Both the position numbers and the translations under genes were made by a program. From the NCBI GenBank assembly GCA_900230115.1, contig LT907983.1, positions 3,177,001 to 3,241,000 of the forward strand: 64,000 nucleotides of DNA, given 5' to 3'. The notes under the pieces are model-generated. The model was not told where the DNA came from and made no database searches. It saw nothing but the letters and a program-made list of their open reading frames with translations. Source of the stretch: Spirosomataceae bacterium TFI 002. GTDB lineage: Bacteria > Bacteroidota > Bacteroidia > Cytophagales > Spirosomataceae. Positions 62,247 to 64,000 of this stretch are shown piece by piece. Positions within the stretch are counted from its first letter, which is position 1. The number at the start of each line of letters is the position of its first letter.

Positions 62247-63805
62247 AAATAACTGGAAGTAATATCATCGGGTTTTCGAGCTCATCGGAAGGTACAGTAG
62301 CGATTCAGGCAGTAAACCCTGCAAATGGAGATGTACTAGGCCCATTATTTTATAAAGCAACATCCGACGAGCTAGAGTTGGCGGTAAATGTAGCAAAGAA
62401 TGCCTTCGAGGTTTATCGAAAGAAATCGGGTAAAGAAAAGGCAAACTTTTTGGAACAAATAGCAGCTGAGATAGAAGCTCTGGGAGATGAACTAATAGAA
62501 AGATATACAGCAGAAACTGGTCTGCCAACGGGTCGAGCTCAAGGCGAACGAGGTAGGACTTGTGGACAATTGAGGCTTTTTGCAAGTTTATTAAAAGATG
62601 GAAGTTGGGTAAATGCAACGATTGATCCTGCTATGCCAGAAAGACAGCCTTTACCGAGAGTTGACTTGAGATCTATGGAGCGTCCGCTTGGGCCTGTGGC
62701 GGTTTTTGGTGCGAGTAATTTTCCCCTTGCTTTTTCAGTTGCTGGTGGAGATACTACTTCTGCTTTGGCTGCTGGTTGTCCAGTTGTGTTTAAAGGTCAC
62801 CCTGCCCATTTGGGTACGTCGGAACTTGTAGGCTTAGCAATACAGAAAGCAGCAAGAGAAACGGGAATGCCGGATGGTGTTTTTAGTTTGCTATTTGATG
62901 ATGGTATTGAGGTTGGTCAAGAGTTAGTGGTTCACCACGATATCAAGGCAGTTGGGTTTACAGGTTCTTTCAAAGGCGGTAAGTCTATCTTTGATGCGGC
63001 AATGGCTAGACCAGAACCTATTCCTGTATATGCAGAAATGGGAAGCACGAATCCAGTATTTGTTTTGCCAAAAACATTACAAGAGAAAGGCGAAGAAATT
63101 GCACAGAACTATTTAAACTCGGTAACAATGGGTGTAGGTCAGTTTTGTACAAACCCGGGAATCATGATGATTCAAAAGGACGCCAGCTTTATGGATCTGT
63201 TAAAAGAGAAGTCCAAATCAATGACTGGTGGTGTAATGCTCACTCCCAAAATTCAAGAAGCGTATCTTAAGGGTGTTGCCCATGCCGAACAATTTACTGA
63301 AGTGATAGGACGTGGAGTGAAACCTGAAGGTAACACAGCAGTTCAGCCAACTTTGCTTTTCGCAGATTACAGAACATATGTAGACAATCCTCAACTAGAT
63401 GAAGAGGTTTTTGGTCCAACAAGTTTAGTTGTTGAAGGCAACAACAAAGATGAAATGCTTGAAATAGCGAGAAATCTTGGTGGTCATTTAACAGCTACGG
63501 TTCATGGCAGTGACGAAGAGCTAACTGAATATGCCGACCTACTTGAGATTTTGGAACAAAAAGTTGGAAGACTGGTGATTAATGGATTCCCTACTGGAGT
63601 AGAAGTGTCTCATGCAATGATTCATGGTGGACCTTATCCATCTACTACAGATAGTCGCAGCACGTCTGTGGGAACTCAAGCAATAACAAGATTTACTCGT
63701 CCAGTATGTTTCCAAAGTTTCCCTGATAGCCTTTTGCCAGATGAATTGAAGGATGCTAATCCTTTAGGCATTTGGAGGAAGATGGATGGTGAAATGAAGA
63801 AGTAA
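62243..63805 (+). CDS. Aldehyde dehydrogenase, probable 2-oxoglutarate-semialdehyde dehydrogenase (NADP+)
   Basis: A 520-aa ALDH. Catalytic Cys in GQFCTNPG, Glu in [11 protein letters not shown], and the NAD(P)-binding [12 protein letters not shown] segment are present. The N-terminal part ([14 protein letters not shown]... [24 protein letters not shown]) matches the KGSADH group of Weimberg-type and hydroxyproline pathways. It oxidises 2-oxoglutarate semialdehyde to 2-oxoglutarate, which enters the TCA cycle. ATG overlaps the previous TGA. Confidence 0.9.
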   Translation: MKITGSNIIGFSSSSEGTVAIQAVNPANGDVLGPLFYKATSDELELAVNVAKNAFEVYRKKSGKEKANFLEQIAAEIEALGDELIERYTAETGLPTGRAQGERGRTCGQLRLFASLLKDGSWVNATIDPAMPERQPLPRVDLRSMERPLGPVAVFGASNFPLAFSVAGGDTTSALAAGCPVVFKGHPAHLGTSELVGLAIQKAARETGMPDGVFSLLFDDGIEVGQELVVHHDIKAVGFTGSFKGGKSIFDAAMARPEPIPVYAEMGSTNPVFVLPKTLQEKGEEIAQNYLNSVTMGVGQFCTNPGIMMIQKDASFMDLLKEKSKSMTGGVMLTPKIQEAYLKGVAHAEQFTEVIGRGVKPEGNTAVQPTLLFADYRTYVDNPQLDEEVFGPTSLVVEGNNKDEMLEIARNLGGHLTATVHGSDEELTEYADLLEILEQKVGRLVINGFPTGVEVSHAMIHGGPYPSTTDSRSTSVGTQAITRFTRPVCFQSFPDSLLPDELKDANPLGIWRKMDGEMKK

Positions 63806-63827
63806 TAGAATTGACCTAATAAATTGC

Positions 63828-64000
63828 ATGAATCTTAATCTGAACGAAAAAGTAATAATTGTAACTGGTGGTGCTAAAGGGATAGGAGAAGGCATAGTCT
63901 CTCAGTTGGCCCTTGAAGGTGCGTTCCCTGTCATAGTTGGCCGCAGTGAAAAAGATAACCTATTGGCATTGGAAAAGCTAAATGCTGCTGGTGGTTATGG
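63828..64000 (+). CDS. SDR-family oxidoreductase, 5' part (truncated by window edge)
   Basis: The first 57 codons of an SDR: VIIVTGGAKGIGEGIVSQLA gives the cofactor-binding turn, and IVGRSEKD after the second strand suggests NADP or dual use. It starts 22 bp after the ALDH stop. In this setting it is likely the sugar (pentose or fucose-type) dehydrogenase that starts the oxidative route, but the substrate part lies outside the window. Confidence 0.75.
   Translation, partial: MNLNLNEKVIIVTGGAKGIGEGIVSQLALEGAFPVIVGRSEKDNLLALEKLNAAGGY

Noticed and set aside
1-64000. tRNA/rRNA genes, CRISPR arrays, insertion sequences, prophage
   Set aside because: None was seen by eye: no cloverleaf-like runs, no regularly spaced repeats, no transposase or phage structural genes. 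A dedicated tRNA scan was not possible.

Overview
The window is a chromosome segment of a Bacteroidota member, most likely an aerobic Cytophagales bacterium. The grounds are low G+C, three SusC/SusD outer-membrane uptake pairs, a protein with a type IX secretion (CHU_C) tail, a Bacteroidota-type SecA without the C-terminal zinc finger, weak Shine-Dalgarno signals, and several promoters of the TTTG / TAnnTTTG type. No genus can be named from the sequence alone. I saw no rRNA, tRNA, CRISPR array or insertion sequence.

Layout. 1-6.4 kb: the end of a TetR-type regulator and a TolC / membrane-fusion / RND pump operon. 6.5-12.7 kb: an accessory operon of two paralogous secreted subunit-like proteins, a third small secreted protein, a two-domain periplasmic chaperone-like protein, an 898-aa usher-like outer-membrane protein and a polytopic membrane protein. 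In gene sizes and order it resembles a chaperone-usher fibre system, and it is the best candidate here for an undescribed system. 12.7-15.3 kb: purB, an aquaglyceroporin and an SRPBCC protein. 15.9-22.4 kb: SusC/SusD pair 1, then xylose isomerase. 22.5-29.5 kb: a secreted orphan, a JmjC-like cupin, a DUF4230 protein, secA and an SDR. 29.8-40.6 kb: SusC/SusD pairs 2 and 3, with a DUF1735-type lipoprotein after pair 2. 40.7-48.2 kb: a metallophosphoesterase, a lipoprotein, a MATE transporter, an M48 protease, nrdB, udk, a Rossmann protein and a MerC-like protein. 48.5-52.2 kb: a beta-oxidation pair (fadN-like and thiolase). 52.3-55.1 kb: a large gliding/T9SS-type surface protein on the minus strand. 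55.5-59.1 kb: sdhCAB. 59.2-61.3 kb: a GT39-like glycosyltransferase and idi. 61.4-64 kb: 2-keto-3-deoxy-pentonate dehydratase, ketoglutarate-semialdehyde dehydrogenase and the start of an SDR, a likely oxidative (Weimberg-type) pentose or sugar-acid pathway running off the window.

Regulatory DNA is informative. SusC genes 2 and 3 share a 50-bp upstream element (43/50 identical by hand) and an identical leader up to the ATG, at nearly equal spacing. A palindrome with core TATGC-NN-GCATA occurs twice around the promoter of the beta-oxidation operon, once over the -33 box and once at the presumed transcription start, and once more upstream of SusC 3. That suggests one repressor linking fatty-acid degradation with an uptake system. 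xylA has two nested inverted repeats upstream, and SusC 1 has a 9-bp direct repeat with 21-bp period.

Functionally the window combines nutrient uptake (SusCD, aquaglyceroporin), sugar and fatty-acid catabolism feeding the TCA cycle (xylA, the pentonate pathway to 2-oxoglutarate, fadN/fadA, sdhCAB), cell-envelope export (secA, RND, MATE, GT39) and cell-surface structures (usher-like locus, CHU_C protein).
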